Assembly (NCBI RefSeq): GCF_002245625.1
Contig: NZ_NOIG01000013.1
Span: forward strand, 1 to 64,000
Origin: Acidovorax kalamii
Lineage (GTDB): Bacteria; Pseudomonadota; Gammaproteobacteria; Burkholderiales; Burkholderiaceae_C
Direction of reading: 5' to 3'
DNA length: 64,000 nucleotides
The first letter of the stretch is position 1; each line of letters starts with the position of its first letter. Positions 9,750 through 19,479 of the stretch are shown in pieces. A program made the position numbers and the translations under genes. The notes below the pieces were generated by a model. That model worked only from the letters and a program-made list of their open reading frames with translations. It searched no databases and had not been told where the DNA came from.

Positions 9750-10091
9750 TCAGCCTGCCGCTGTCAGGTCGCTGGTTGGCGCGCCAGGGGCGTTCTGCTG
9801 GACGGACTCGATGCCCGCGTCGCGCGCCTTTTCGCCGGAGTACATCTGGCTTTGGCCGATCACCTGGCCGTTGGCCGCCTTGAGCGTGAAGTAGGGGGAG
9901 CCGTCCTTGGCACAGAGCCGTCCATAGCGGCCGTCGTTGGGCGCATTCTTCTTGACGGACTCAATGCCGTTGAGCGCGCTGGCCTTGGAGTCGTACATCT
10001 CGCTGGTCAGGATGACCTGCCCGTTGCCCGCCAGGAGGTTGAACACAAACTTGTCGTTCTTGGACTTCTTCAGCTCGAACTTCGACGCCAT
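9750..10091 (-). CDS. YegP-family protein (tandem DUF1508)
   Basis: 113 residues with two tandem DUF1508 repeats: about 3-48 (FELKKSKNDKFVFNLLAGNG and onward) and about 58-100 (YFTLKAANGQVIGQSQMYSG). The ATG at 10091 has a strong GGAGG seven bases upstream. The family is small, cytosolic and of unknown function. Monocistronic context between rodA and tldD. Confidence 0.92.
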   Translation of the reverse strand: MASKFELKKSKNDKFVFNLLAGNGQVILTSEMYDSKASALNGIESVKKNAPNDGRYGRLCAKDGSPYFTLKAANGQVIGQSQMYSGEKARDAGIESVQQNAPGAPTSDLTAAG

Positions 10092-10234
10092 GGGAGTACC
10101 TCCAGAGGTTGCCAAAACACAGTTGGCAGCCACTTTGTAACCGGAAGGCCCGGCGCACGCAACGCCACACAAGCCCCTGCGCCAGACCCGGCCATGAGCG
10201 AACCTGCGGTCTCGCAGGGGATAGCAATCAGCCC

Positions 10235-11407
10235 CTAAAGCGCCGCCCGAGGGTCCTTGGTGTCCTGCTTCTGCGCTCGTGCCACCGACATCAGGATGCC
10301 CAGCGCCAGCCCCAGCGTGACCATGGCCGTGCCGCCATAGCTGATGAAGGGCAGCGGCACCCCCACCACGGGCAGAATGCCACTGACCATGCCCATGTTC
10401 ACGAAGGCATAGGTGAAGAAGATCATCGACACGGCACCTGCCATCAGGCGCCCGAACAGGCTGGTGGCTCCCACGGCAATCGCCAGGCCGCGCCAGACGA
10501 GAAGCAGGAAACAGACGATCAGGAACAGGTTGCCTGCGAGGCCAAACTCCTCGGAATAGGCGGCGAAGATGAAGTCGGTGGTGCGCTCGGGGATGAACTC
10601 CAGGTGGGTCTGCGTGCCAGCCATGAAGCCCTTGCCCCACACGCCCCCCGAGCCGATGGCGATCATGCCCTGGATGATGTGGAAGCCCTTGCCCAGCGGG
10701 TCGCGGGTGGGGTCCAGCAGCGTGCAGATGCGCTGCTGCTGATAATCGTGCAACACGGGCCAGCGCACCCCGTCCGCGCACCACGCATCGCCCATGATCA
10801 CCAGGATGGCAATGCCCAGGCCGCCAATGAGCACTGGCGGCAGCACCAGTTTCCAGGACAGGCCGGCAAAGAAGATCACCGACAGGCCCGCCGCCAGCAC
10901 CAGCAGCGAGGTGCCCAGGTCGGGCTGCTTCATGATCAGGCCCACCGGCACCACCAGCAGCAGCCCCGCCGCCACAAAATCCAGCGGGCGCAAGGTGCCC
11001 TCGCGCTTCTGGAACCACCAGGCCAGCATCAGCGGCATCGCAATCTTGAGGATTTCACTGGGCTGGATGACGATGCCCACATTGATCCAGCGTGTAGCCC
11101 CCTTCTTGGTGATGCCGAACAGCGCCACGGCCACCAGCAGCGCCACCCCCGCTGCGTACAGCGGCACGGCGCAGGCCATGATCTTTTGCGGCGGCACCTG
11201 GGACACTACAAAAAGAATAGCGCCCGCAATCAGCATGTTGCGCCCGTGGTCGGCAAAACGGGTGCCGTGGTCGAAGCCCGAGGAGTACATGGCCGTCAGG
11301 CCCGCGCAGGTCAGCAGGGCCACCACCAGAATGAGGGGAAGGTCGAACCCACGGAAAAGGGGAACAAGGCGCTGGGAGAGCGTGGGCTTTTCAAATACGA
11401 CGGCCAT
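10235..11407 (-). CDS. rodA: Rod shape-determining SEDS glycosyltransferase RodA
   Basis: 390 residues with about ten membrane helices. The SEDS signatures WINVGIVIQPSEILKIAMPL (about 108-127) and GIGSGGVWGKGF-like (IAIGSGGVWGKGFMAG) and VGVPLPFISYGGTAM are visible. RodA polymerises lipid II glycan strands in the elongasome together with PBP2. The start at 11407 (MAVVFEKP) gives family length, although the frame stays open upstream. PBP2 (mrdA), usually adjacent, would be expected upstream, but that place holds the kinase gene, 50 bases away. Confidence 0.95.
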   Translation of the reverse strand: MAVVFEKPTLSQRLVPLFRGFDLPLILVVALLTCAGLTAMYSSGFDHGTRFADHGRNMLIAGAILFVVSQVPPQKIMACAVPLYAAGVALLVAVALFGITKKGATRWINVGIVIQPSEILKIAMPLMLAWWFQKREGTLRPLDFVAAGLLLVVPVGLIMKQPDLGTSLLVLAAGLSVIFFAGLSWKLVLPPVLIGGLGIAILVIMGDAWCADGVRWPVLHDYQQQRICTLLDPTRDPLGKGFHIIQGMIAIGSGGVWGKGFMAGTQTHLEFIPERTTDFIFAAYSEEFGLAGNLFLIVCFLLLVWRGLAIAVGATSLFGRLMAGAVSMIFFTYAFVNMGMVSGILPVVGVPLPFISYGGTAMVTLGLALGILMSVARAQKQDTKDPRAAL

Positions 11408-11457
11408 CCCCCGATTATCGGATGGCCAGGACAACGTGGCACCTGCCCCCTGCGCCG

Positions 11458-13896
11458 TCACCCCGCCTGCCGGAAGGCCATCACCGCCTGGTTGCGCAGG
11501 GTGCGCAGCAGGCCCAGAGCCTTGTCGTCCACCACAATACCGCCCGCCACCGTCTGGTCGGCATAGATCAGGGCAAAGGTCTGGCCTTTGATCTGCAGCG
11601 GCAGCAGCAGGAATGAGGGGGCATTGAGCCCTGTGCGGTACCACTGCGGCAGGCGCGCCTGCATGCGCGGCTCGGTGGCGTCGTTGATCAGCGTGTCGGC
11701 GCCGCGCAGGCACACGGCGGCAAACAGGTCACCGTGGGCCTTCAGCGGCACTTTCATGGCGCGCACAGCAGCCTCGCTGCCCTCGCCCAGGCCAAAACGG
11801 CCGGTCAGCACCTCCGTCTTGGGGTCGCGCAGGCAAAACACCATGCGGCGAAAGCCCAGCGCCCGGAACATGGTCTCCAGGATCATGCGCAGCACATCGT
11901 TGAGCTGGAAGCTCTCGACCATGGCGTTGGTGATGTCCTGGATGCCTGCCGCCAGCACTTCGTTGACCTGCGCCACCGACACCGCACCGCCCGCCTGGGA
12001 TTCGAGCACGGCCGGCAGGGGCGGGGTTTCGCTGGGGCGCAACTCGTGGGAGCCCAGGGCATCCTCAACCACTGGCTGGGCACCAGCAGGCTGCGGCAGC
12101 CGCAGCAGCCGGGCAGCGGGGGTGTCGGGCGCCACCCGCAGATCCAGCGCCTCGGCCAGTGCCACCAGCTTGTGGCGCGCGCGCAAAGTGGCCTCGGCAA
12201 TCGACTCGGCCGACAGGGCCAGGGTGCGGGCGTACCGGGTACCGACCTGGCCCAGCTGGGCCTCCATCTGGGCAGGATCGCCAAACAGCAGCGTGCTGGC
12301 CACCTCGTTGGCCGCCATGGCCGCCCAGCGCATGCGCTCCGCGCCCTGTTCGGGCGCGCGCTGTGTGGGTGAGCCCAGCGGCTTGCGCATGCAGCGCTGC
12401 AGGCTCTCTGGCAGACCCCAGACGCGGGCCACGCCCACGCCCAGGTCCTCGAACCCCAGCCCCAGCACCTGCAGGGAGGCCGATTCCTCGCCCCCTTCCA
12501 TGCGCCCCGAGGCCACCAGGCTGCGCACCTGGCGCGCCTCTTCCGGAAAGTAGAACTCGCACAGCATGCGCCCCAGGTTCTGGAACATGGCGCCGATGAA
12601 GGCTTCCTCGGCCGCCTGGCTGGCCCCGCACAGCTCGGCGGCCACCGAGCCCGCCATCATCGCGCGCAGGAACTCCTCGCGCATCTGGCTGGCATGCTGC
12701 TTGTCCTGCATATGGTCCAGCAGCACCAGGCTCAGCGCCATGTTGCGCACCGCGTTGAAACCCACCAGGCTCACCGCACGCGACACGGTGCTGATGGTGC
12801 CCCGGCTGGCATGGGCGTAGTGCACGCTGTTGACCAGGCGCAGCAGCTTGTTGGTCAGCGCCACGTCCTTGAGGATCTCGTGCGTGAGGTCGCTGATGCT
12901 GTCGTCTTCCGAGTTGGCCACGCGCTGGATGCGCGCCACCGAATCCGACAGCGCCGGGAAATCACTTTTGTGGCGCATGCGCCGCAGCAAGAAGTCCAGC
13001 GTGGCATTGCTCGTGGCTGTGGGGGCACTGGCCGGGGCGGCCCAGGCGCGCAGCGCGTCACGAAACTCTGCCGCCGAGGCGTAGCGCTGGCCCGGGTCGC
13101 GCGCCATGCCACGCTGCAGGATGGCGCGCAGGCCGTCGTCCACGCCCGGCCCCAGGTCTTCGGGCAGGGCCAGGTCTTCGTTCGCCAGACGGTACAGCGC
13201 CTGCCAGGTGTCCTTCTGGTGGATCAGCGGCTTGCCCGAGAGCAGCTCGACCAGCACCAGGGCGGCGGAGTACACATCCATCGCCGGGGTGGGGGCAGCG
13301 CCTGCGGCAGCCTCCGGGGCCATGTAGGCCGGTGTGCCGCTGGCCAGTTGCGCATCGGGCGCGGCCTGCACGGGGGCCGCCATGCCAAAGTCCATCACCC
13401 GCGCATGGCGCTGGGCATCGACCATGATGTTGGAGGGCTTGAGGTCGCGGTGCACGATGCCCGCCTGGTGCGCGGCCTGCAGGCCGTCGAGCACATCCAC
13501 CATCAGCGCCACCGCATCGTGCGGCGTGCACCGCCCCTGCTGGGCCAGATGCTCCGCCAATGTGCGGCCGGGCACGTATTCGAACACGATGTAGGGCTGC
13601 AGGCCCTGCACATCGGCCTCGAACACGGGCACGATGTTCGGATGGGCGAGGCGCCCCACATGGCGCGCCTCGCGCAGCCACTGCTCCAGCACCGAAGGGT
13701 CCTGGTCCTGCAAGGGCCGCATGAGCTTGATGGCCACCTCGCGCTGCAGGCGCGGGTCCACCGCCAGCCACACCGTGGCCTGCGCACCCCGGCCTAGCTG
13801 CTTTTTCAGCTCAAACCGGCCCAGCGTGGCGGGAGGCTTGTCGCCTGATCCGAGCGCCCAACGTCGGGTGGTGGAGAGCGGGGCAAAATCGGGCAT
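11458..13896 (-). CDS. Ser/Thr protein kinase fused to HDOD and GAF domains
   Basis: 812 residues. Kinase domain at about 27-290: glycine loop GRGAQA at 35-40, K57 of VAIK, HRDLKPSN at 149-156 (D151, N156) and DFG at 169-171, so it looks catalytically complete. HDOD domain at about 295-500 (ILKDVALTNKLLRLVNS region), followed by a helical linker and a C-terminal GAF domain at about 640-800. No membrane segment, so cytosolic. HDOD proteins are regulatory non-hydrolytic HD relatives, and GAF domains bind small ligands. The fusion suggests a ligand-modulated kinase. It is 50 bases upstream of rodA in the same direction, so a link to cell-wall elongation is possible. Confidence 0.92.
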   Translation of the reverse strand: MPDFAPLSTTRRWALGSGDKPPATLGRFELKKQLGRGAQATVWLAVDPRLQREVAIKLMRPLQDQDPSVLEQWLREARHVGRLAHPNIVPVFEADVQGLQPYIVFEYVPGRTLAEHLAQQGRCTPHDAVALMVDVLDGLQAAHQAGIVHRDLKPSNIMVDAQRHARVMDFGMAAPVQAAPDAQLASGTPAYMAPEAAAGAAPTPAMDVYSAALVLVELLSGKPLIHQKDTWQALYRLANEDLALPEDLGPGVDDGLRAILQRGMARDPGQRYASAAEFRDALRAWAAPASAPTATSNATLDFLLRRMRHKSDFPALSDSVARIQRVANSEDDSISDLTHEILKDVALTNKLLRLVNSVHYAHASRGTISTVSRAVSLVGFNAVRNMALSLVLLDHMQDKQHASQMREEFLRAMMAGSVAAELCGASQAAEEAFIGAMFQNLGRMLCEFYFPEEARQVRSLVASGRMEGGEESASLQVLGLGFEDLGVGVARVWGLPESLQRCMRKPLGSPTQRAPEQGAERMRWAAMAANEVASTLLFGDPAQMEAQLGQVGTRYARTLALSAESIAEATLRARHKLVALAEALDLRVAPDTPAARLLRLPQPAGAQPVVEDALGSHELRPSETPPLPAVLESQAGGAVSVAQVNEVLAAGIQDITNAMVESFQLNDVLRMILETMFRALGFRRMVFCLRDPKTEVLTGRFGLGEGSEAAVRAMKVPLKAHGDLFAAVCLRGADTLINDATEPRMQARLPQWYRTGLNAPSFLLLPLQIKGQTFALIYADQTVAGGIVVDDKALGLLRTLRNQAVMAFRQAG

Positions 13897-14035
13897 GGTG
13901 CAGGGAGCGAATCAAGGCGCCGCGCTGCATGGCGCCCCGTGGTTACGATTTGATACCCCCATCTTATGCCTGCGCCGCCCGGTCTGGAGCAGTGATTCCC
14001 CTGCCCCGCGTTTTTCTCGCTTTTTTTGTCTCCTG

Positions 14036-14620
14036 ATGGCCACCACGCACCTTTTGTACCTGCACGGTTTCCGCTCCTCGCCCCTGTCGGCCAAAGCCCG
14101 CCAGATGGCTTCGTATGTGGCCCAGCACCACCCGGCGGTCACCTTCTGGTGCCCGCAGTTGCCACCCTCGCCGCAGGCGGCCATGGCGCTGGTGGCAGAG
14201 GGCATTGCCACCTGGCCGCGCGCGGCCATGGCGGTGGTGGGGTCGTCGCTGGGCGGGTTCTATGCCAGCCGGGTGGCGCAGCACACGGGCTGTCCCAGCG
14301 TGATGCTGAACCCCGCCGTGGACCCGGCCCGCGACCTGGCCCGCTACATCGGCGAACAGACCACCTGGCAAAACCCCGAAGAGCGTTTCTACTTTCTGCC
14401 CGAGTACATCGCCGAACTACAGGCCCTGGACATGCGCGGCCGCCCCCCGGCGGGTCCGGAGCTGGCCATCATTGCAAAAGGCGACGAAGTGCTCGACTGG
14501 CGGGAGATGGCGGGGAGGTACCCCGAGGCGCGGCAGATTGTGCAAGAGGGCGGGGACCATGCGCTGGGCAACTTTGCCGACTACCTGCCGCAGGTGGTGG
14601 AGTTTCTGGACCTGGCCTGA
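14036..14620 (+). CDS. YqiA/UPF0227-type alpha/beta hydrolase (esterase)
   Basis: 194 residues. LYLHGFRSSP (7-16) is the oxyanion-hole region; GSSLGG (69-74) places the nucleophile at S71, and GGDHALGNF near the C-terminus supplies the histidine. Length and motifs match the YqiA/YcfP group of small esterases. The start MATTHLLYLH at 14036 is chosen from the family pattern, because the frame is open upstream. It is divergent from the kinase gene, with a 139-base gap that probably holds both promoters. Confidence 0.9.
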   Translation: MATTHLLYLHGFRSSPLSAKARQMASYVAQHHPAVTFWCPQLPPSPQAAMALVAEGIATWPRAAMAVVGSSLGGFYASRVAQHTGCPSVMLNPAVDPARDLARYIGEQTTWQNPEERFYFLPEYIAELQALDMRGRPPAGPELAIIAKGDEVLDWREMAGRYPEARQIVQEGGDHALGNFADYLPQVVEFLDLA

Positions 14621-14660
14621 GCCCCGACCTGAGCCAACTCCGCGGCACAGTGGAACCGCG

Positions 14661-16283
14661 TCAGGGCGCTGTTGACACCCCCGACGACGCCTTGGCCGCC
14701 CCCGGCCTTTTCCAGCGCTCGTACTCCGCCGGGTAGGCAATGCGGTAGCGCTTCATATGGAACGCGGCCTCATCGTCTTTGCCCAGCAGCACGGCGCTCT
14801 CGATCAGCGCCTGGATGACGCGGGGTTCGGGCGAGAAATGCAACAACTCCCGCGCCAGCAGGTTGATCTGCGGGGCTGTCTCGCGGGTGAGCGAGGTATT
14901 GGTCAGCAGCGCGAAATCCACTTGATCCGAGAAAAACAGGGTGTCGGACACCTTGGCCGCCGTGTCGTCCTGATAGGCAGCGGGCCGCAGCGGCACGGGC
15001 CGGTACAGCAGACTGACGCGATAGTAGTCCCTGGCCGCCATCCCGCCCAGCATCACAGCACCTGCCACCGCCATGCCCACAGCAACCCGCGCGGCCGGCC
15101 CGACTAACCAGCGCGGCAGAGCGCCCTGCCACAACAAAGCCACAGCCAGCAGGGTGACCACCTGGAAGGGGCCGTACCACAAGGGAAACTCCAGCAAGCT
15201 GTGCACACCAATGATGGCCAAAACCCCCCAGGCGAGCTGGCGCACCGGGTCCGACTCGCGCCAGGGCTTCGCACGCACCATCCAGACGCCTACCGTGGCA
15301 CACACCAGTACAGCTACCGGCAACCCCAGTTCTACCGCCAGTTGCAAAGGCAGGTTGTGGGCGTTGTCCAGCAACACACAAAACCGCACGCCAGGGAACA
15401 GGGTGACATAGTGCGCGTAGTCTAGTTCACCCCATCCCCAGCCCAGCCATGGTTTTTCGGCAATCAAATGCAGAACATTCGCCCACAGGGCTCGGCGGCT
15501 GGTGCAAGCCTGTTCTTCGTCCAGAATTCGTGTGAAAAGGCCGTCCATGGTGAAGCCCGTCCATTCCAGCAGCAGACGGGGCAACAACCAGGCCGCAGCG
15601 ACATACAGGAGGACACCGGCCAGCGAAAGCCCCAAGGCCACGCGACCACAACTGGCACGCCACAGTATCAACAAACCTAGCACAACAAGCCACTGCAAGG
15701 CACCGGTCCGCGAGGCTGTCGCGGCACTTCCCGTGGCTAGCAACGCCATCCCCCAAGCCAGTAGGATTCCCACCAGCCAGGCAGGCCAAGGCCTTCCCCC
15801 GCCCAGCAAGACCTCTTGCACCTGAGCAGCCTTGCCACCGGCGTCCAACCGCGCCTGGATCTGGGCCAATATCCACAACAGCGCCCAGACCCCCAGGCTC
15901 AGCAAGGACGCCTGCTGGTTGCGCTGCCGCAAGTTACCAATCGCCTGACCAGGTGTGGAGGCCTGCACCCAGGGGGATAACCCGACGTCCCCGGCAAAGT
16001 ACTGCACCAGCCCGATGACGCTACCCAGCAACGCCGCCAGCAACAGCCCTGCTGCGAGTTGGGTCGCAATGAATACACGCCCTTCCACCCCACCTTCAGC
16101 GCCCGCCCTGGCGCGCCTGCTTCGCCACCACCATAGCAACAGCATGACTAGGCCACAGGACCACGACGCCATCACAGGCCAGAAGTTGGAGCTGGGAGGT
16201 TGGGTATAGCCAAAAACAAATGGCAGCGTCAAAGCCACCAGAAACAGCGGTGCGGCAACAGCGTCAAAAAACATGGGGCTCAC
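14661..16283 (-). CDS. PglL/Wzy_C-family O-oligosaccharyltransferase or O-antigen ligase
   Basis: 540 residues with about 12 hydrophobic helices, a Wzy_C-type core (about 185-370) with LRQRNQQAS at about 118-126 and LDNAHNLPLQLAVELG in the large periplasmic loop, and a soluble C-terminal region. These features match PglL/TfpO enzymes, which transfer oligosaccharides to pilin or other periplasmic proteins, and related O-antigen ligases. No pilin or glycan cluster adjoins it, so the acceptor is unknown. An alternative start MFFDAV lies nine bases inside. Confidence 0.83.
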   Translation of the reverse strand: MSPMFFDAVAAPLFLVALTLPFVFGYTQPPSSNFWPVMASWSCGLVMLLLWWWRSRRARAGAEGGVEGRVFIATQLAAGLLLAALLGSVIGLVQYFAGDVGLSPWVQASTPGQAIGNLRQRNQQASLLSLGVWALLWILAQIQARLDAGGKAAQVQEVLLGGGRPWPAWLVGILLAWGMALLATGSAATASRTGALQWLVVLGLLILWRASCGRVALGLSLAGVLLYVAAAWLLPRLLLEWTGFTMDGLFTRILDEEQACTSRRALWANVLHLIAEKPWLGWGWGELDYAHYVTLFPGVRFCVLLDNAHNLPLQLAVELGLPVAVLVCATVGVWMVRAKPWRESDPVRQLAWGVLAIIGVHSLLEFPLWYGPFQVVTLLAVALLWQGALPRWLVGPAARVAVGMAVAGAVMLGGMAARDYYRVSLLYRPVPLRPAAYQDDTAAKVSDTLFFSDQVDFALLTNTSLTRETAPQINLLARELLHFSPEPRVIQALIESAVLLGKDDEAAFHMKRYRIAYPAEYERWKRPGAAKASSGVSTAP

Positions 16284-16395
16284 TCAGAAGGGGTTCAGCG
16301 CTGGTGCGATGCCGGCGAGGTGGTGCGCATCATAGGGGGTGGCTTGCGCGCCCAGCATCCGGGCGCCCTGCGCCGCCCATGGGACAATCCCTGCC

Positions 16396-18474
16396 ATGCA
16401 TGCACTGTTTGAAGAAGCTGGTAAATTTCTCGCCGGCCGTATCCTGTCGGAAGCCGACACATCCGCCCAGGTCGAGCTGGATTCGGGCAAACGGGTCAAG
16501 GTCAAGGCCGCCCACATCCTCCTGAAGTTCGAAAAACCGGCCCCGGCGGAGCTTATCGCCCAGGCCCAGGCTGTGGCCGAGACCATCGAGCTGGACCTGG
16601 CCTGGGAGTTCGCGCCCGAGGACGAGTTCGGCTTTGCCGACCTGGCGCGGGACTATTTCTCCGAAAACGCCACGCTGGCCCAGCAGGCCGGCGCCCTGTT
16701 CCGCCTGTACGACGCACCGCACTACTTCCGCCGCGCGGGCAAGGGCCGCTTCAAGAAGGCCTCGGCCGAAATCCTGCAGCAGGCGCTAGCCGCCATCGAG
16801 AAGAAGAAGGCGATCCTCGCGCAGATCGACGAATGGGCAGCCCAGCTGGGCCGGGGCGAATGCCCGCAGCCCATCCGCGACCAGCTCTACAAGATCCTGT
16901 TCAAGCCCGACAAGAACGCGCCGGAGTACAAGGCCGTGGTGGACGCCAGCCGCGCCACGCACACTGCGCCGCTCGATCTGCTGCAAAAGGCCGGTGCCAT
17001 CGACTCGGCCTACCAGTTCCACTGGAAGCGCTTCCTGTTCGAGAACTTCCCCAAGGGCACGGGCTTTCCGGCCGTCACGGCACCGGTCATTGCCGACGAG
17101 CTGCCGCTGTCCACCGCGCAGGCGTACTCCATCGACGACTCGCAGACCACCGAAATCGACGACGCGCTGTCGGTGCAGGGCCTGGGCACGGGCACTGTGG
17201 TGCTGGGCATCCACATCGCCGCGCCGGGCCTGGCGATCCAGCCGGGCAGCGCCATCGACCAGCTCGGCCGCGCGCGCCTGTCCACGGTGTACATGCCGGG
17301 CTACAAGATCACCATGCTGCCCGACGACGTGGTGCAGACCTATACGCTGGACGAAGGCCGTGCCAACCCGGCCGTGTCGCTGTACGTCACCATCGACGAA
17401 GCCACGCTGGAGTTCAAAAGCTCCGAGACCAAGCTGGAGCGCGTGCACATCGCCGCCAACCTGCGCCACGACCAGCTCGACAGCGTGGTGACGGAAGAAT
17501 GGCTCACCAACCCGGCGTTTGAGCATCAAAACGACCCCCACCGCCTGTCTGACTTGCGTGGACAGCTATCCTTTTTGCACCGCCTGGCCAAGGACCTCAA
17601 GGCCCGCCGTGAAGTGGTGCGCGGCAAGCCCGAGAACTTCAACCGGCCGGACTACAACTTCCGCCTGGTCGGCAACAACGGTGCCGAGCCCACGGGCGAT
17701 GAACAAGTGCAGATCAGCGTGCGCCAGCGCGGCGCACCGCTGGACCTCATCGTGGCCGAGGCCATGATCGTCGCCAACAGCACCTGGGGCAGCTGGATGG
17801 CCGAGCTGGGCGTGCCCGGCATCTACCGCAGCCAGGCCAGCATGGCGCCGGGCGTGAAGGTGCGCATGGGCACCAAGGCACTGCCGCACGCGGGCATCGG
17901 CGTCAAAGCGTATTCGTGGGCCACCTCGCCCCTGCGCCGCTACACCGACCTGGTCAACCAGTGGCAGATCATTGCCTGCGCCCGCCACGGCAAAACCGCT
18001 GCGCTGGCCGCGCCCTTCAAGCCCAAGGACGCCGACCTGTTCTCCATCATCAGCAGCTTTGACGCGGCCTACGGCGCCTACAACGGCTACCAGGCGGGCA
18101 TGGAACGCTTCTGGACGCTGAAATATGTGGAGCAGAACGGTATCACCGAGCTGAACGCCACCGTCTTCAAGGAAGGCCCGGGCGGCACCTTCCTGGTGCG
18201 GGCAGACGACATTCCGCTCGTCTTCCCCGTGCTGGGCGCGCAGAACCTGCCGCGCGGCGCACGCCTGAAGGTCAAGCTGGGCGAGGTGGACGAGATCACC
18301 CTCGACATTCACGGCACCGTGATCGAGCGCCTGGACGACCCGGCCGACAGCAGCGACGACGGCCCGGTGGAAGATGCGGACGAAGACGACGACACCGTGG
18401 CCGGCCCGATTGCCATCGCGGTGGATGTGAACGAAGCACCCGCTGAAGCCGTAGCGGCCGCTCCCACCCCCTGA
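16396..18474 (+). CDS. RNB-domain 3'-5' exoribonuclease (RNase II family)
   Basis: 692 residues. The RNB catalytic centre YSIDDSQTTEIDDALSV is at about 244-260, with the conserved metal-binding aspartates near 247-256, followed by an RNB core to about 560 and an S1-like C-terminal barrel (about 575-640). The tail after 640 is strongly acidic (a DSSDDGPVEDADEDDD segment) and then Ala/Pro-rich. The family degrades single-stranded RNA processively from the 3' end. The start MHALFEEAGK at 16396 is preferred over an upstream in-frame start that lacks a ribosome-binding site. Divergent from the transferase gene. Confidence 0.93.
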   Translation: MHALFEEAGKFLAGRILSEADTSAQVELDSGKRVKVKAAHILLKFEKPAPAELIAQAQAVAETIELDLAWEFAPEDEFGFADLARDYFSENATLAQQAGALFRLYDAPHYFRRAGKGRFKKASAEILQQALAAIEKKKAILAQIDEWAAQLGRGECPQPIRDQLYKILFKPDKNAPEYKAVVDASRATHTAPLDLLQKAGAIDSAYQFHWKRFLFENFPKGTGFPAVTAPVIADELPLSTAQAYSIDDSQTTEIDDALSVQGLGTGTVVLGIHIAAPGLAIQPGSAIDQLGRARLSTVYMPGYKITMLPDDVVQTYTLDEGRANPAVSLYVTIDEATLEFKSSETKLERVHIAANLRHDQLDSVVTEEWLTNPAFEHQNDPHRLSDLRGQLSFLHRLAKDLKARREVVRGKPENFNRPDYNFRLVGNNGAEPTGDEQVQISVRQRGAPLDLIVAEAMIVANSTWGSWMAELGVPGIYRSQASMAPGVKVRMGTKALPHAGIGVKAYSWATSPLRRYTDLVNQWQIIACARHGKTAALAAPFKPKDADLFSIISSFDAAYGAYNGYQAGMERFWTLKYVEQNGITELNATVFKEGPGGTFLVRADDIPLVFPVLGAQNLPRGARLKVKLGEVDEITLDIHGTVIERLDDPADSSDDGPVEDADEDDDTVAGPIAIAVDVNEAPAEAVAAAPTP

Positions 18475-18498
18475 CCACGCCCCTGATAATTGCCGGCG

Positions 18499-19359
18499 AT
18501 GAAACTCCCTGCCTTCCTCCGCACCGTCAGCACGCTGCAGCTCGCGCTGGGTTTCTCGGTGGCCGTGCACGCTGCGCTCATCTCCGTGCGCTTCATCGAC
18601 CCCGAGGGCTTCAATCGCGTGTTCCAGGACACGCCGCTCGAAGTCATCCTGGTCAACGCCAAGTCCAACGAGCGCCCCGACAAGGCCCAGGCGATTGCCC
18701 AGGCCAGCCTGGCGGGCGGTGGCGACGCTGAAAAAGGCCGCGCCACCAGCCCCCTGCCCCACACCGCCCTCACGGCCGTGGGCGACGACTTCGAGGAAGC
18801 GCAGCGCAAGATGGATGCGATGCAGGAGCAGCAGGCGCAACTGCTGGCCCAGCTGCGCAAGCAGCTCGCCACCATGCCCGAGCCCGACCCGCGCAAGCCC
18901 AGCCAGAGCGCCGACCAGGCGAATGAACAGGAAAAGCGCCGCCAGCTCGTCAAGCTGCTGGCCGAGATCGAGAAGCGCATCAACGAAGAAAATTCGCGCC
19001 CCAAGAAGCGCTACATCAGCCCCGCGACGCGCGAAGAGGCCTACGCCATCTATTACGACGCGCTGCGCCGCAAGGTCGAGGACAAGGGCACCGAGAACTT
19101 CCCCGAACAGGCCGGGCGCAAGCTGTATGGCGAGCTGACCATGATCGTCACTGTCAACCACGACGGCCGCGTGCTGGGCACCGAGGTGGTGCAAGGCTCG
19201 GGCAACAGCACCCTGGACCGCCGCGCCGAGGCCATTGCGCGTGCCGCCGGGCCCTTTGGTGCCTTCGGCGCCGACATGCGCAAGAAGGCAGACCAGATCG
19301 CCATGGTGGCGCGCTTCAAGTTCACCCGCGACCAGACCCTCGAAACCAGTGTTCGGTAA
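18499..19359 (+). CDS. TonB-like C-terminal domain protein
   Basis: 286 residues: short cytoplasmic N-tail, one membrane segment at about 10-30, a Gln/Ala/Glu-rich coiled coil (about 90-165) and a TonB-type C-terminal domain at about 175-275 (ELTMIVTVNHDGRVLGTEVV). TonB-like proteins couple inner-membrane proton motive force to outer-membrane receptors, but no ExbB/ExbD genes adjoin. The ATG at 18499 is preferred; an in-frame TTG lies nine bases upstream. It starts 24 bases after the exoribonuclease stop and is probably cotranscribed. Confidence 0.88.
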   Translation: MKLPAFLRTVSTLQLALGFSVAVHAALISVRFIDPEGFNRVFQDTPLEVILVNAKSNERPDKAQAIAQASLAGGGDAEKGRATSPLPHTALTAVGDDFEEAQRKMDAMQEQQAQLLAQLRKQLATMPEPDPRKPSQSADQANEQEKRRQLVKLLAEIEKRINEENSRPKKRYISPATREEAYAIYYDALRRKVEDKGTENFPEQAGRKLYGELTMIVTVNHDGRVLGTEVVQGSGNSTLDRRAEAIARAAGPFGAFGADMRKKADQIAMVARFKFTRDQTLETSVR

Positions 19360-19444
19360 CCCCCCCTGAGTCGCCTGCGGCGCCTTCCCCCCAGGGGGAC
19401 GCCGCCAGCGGCCTGGCAAAGCCAGTTCCGCGGCGGCCCTGGCC
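19360..19444. repeat. GC-rich intergenic repeat of the Comamonadaceae type
   Basis: A highly GC-rich spacer with C runs, GCGGCGCC blocks and a terminal GCGGCGGCCCTGGCC. It resembles, from memory, the dispersed intergenic repeats common in Acidovorax-group genomes; a related segment is at 24415-24490. It separates the TonB-like gene from aroE. Confidence 0.5.
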
Positions 19445-19479
19445 GAACCCCGCCCCCTGATGCAGCCCTTGTTATTCCC

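Noticed and set aside
11408..11713. An N-terminal extension of rodA into the kinase gene.
   Set aside because: It would overlap the kinase coding region in another frame; RodA family length and start fit 11407.
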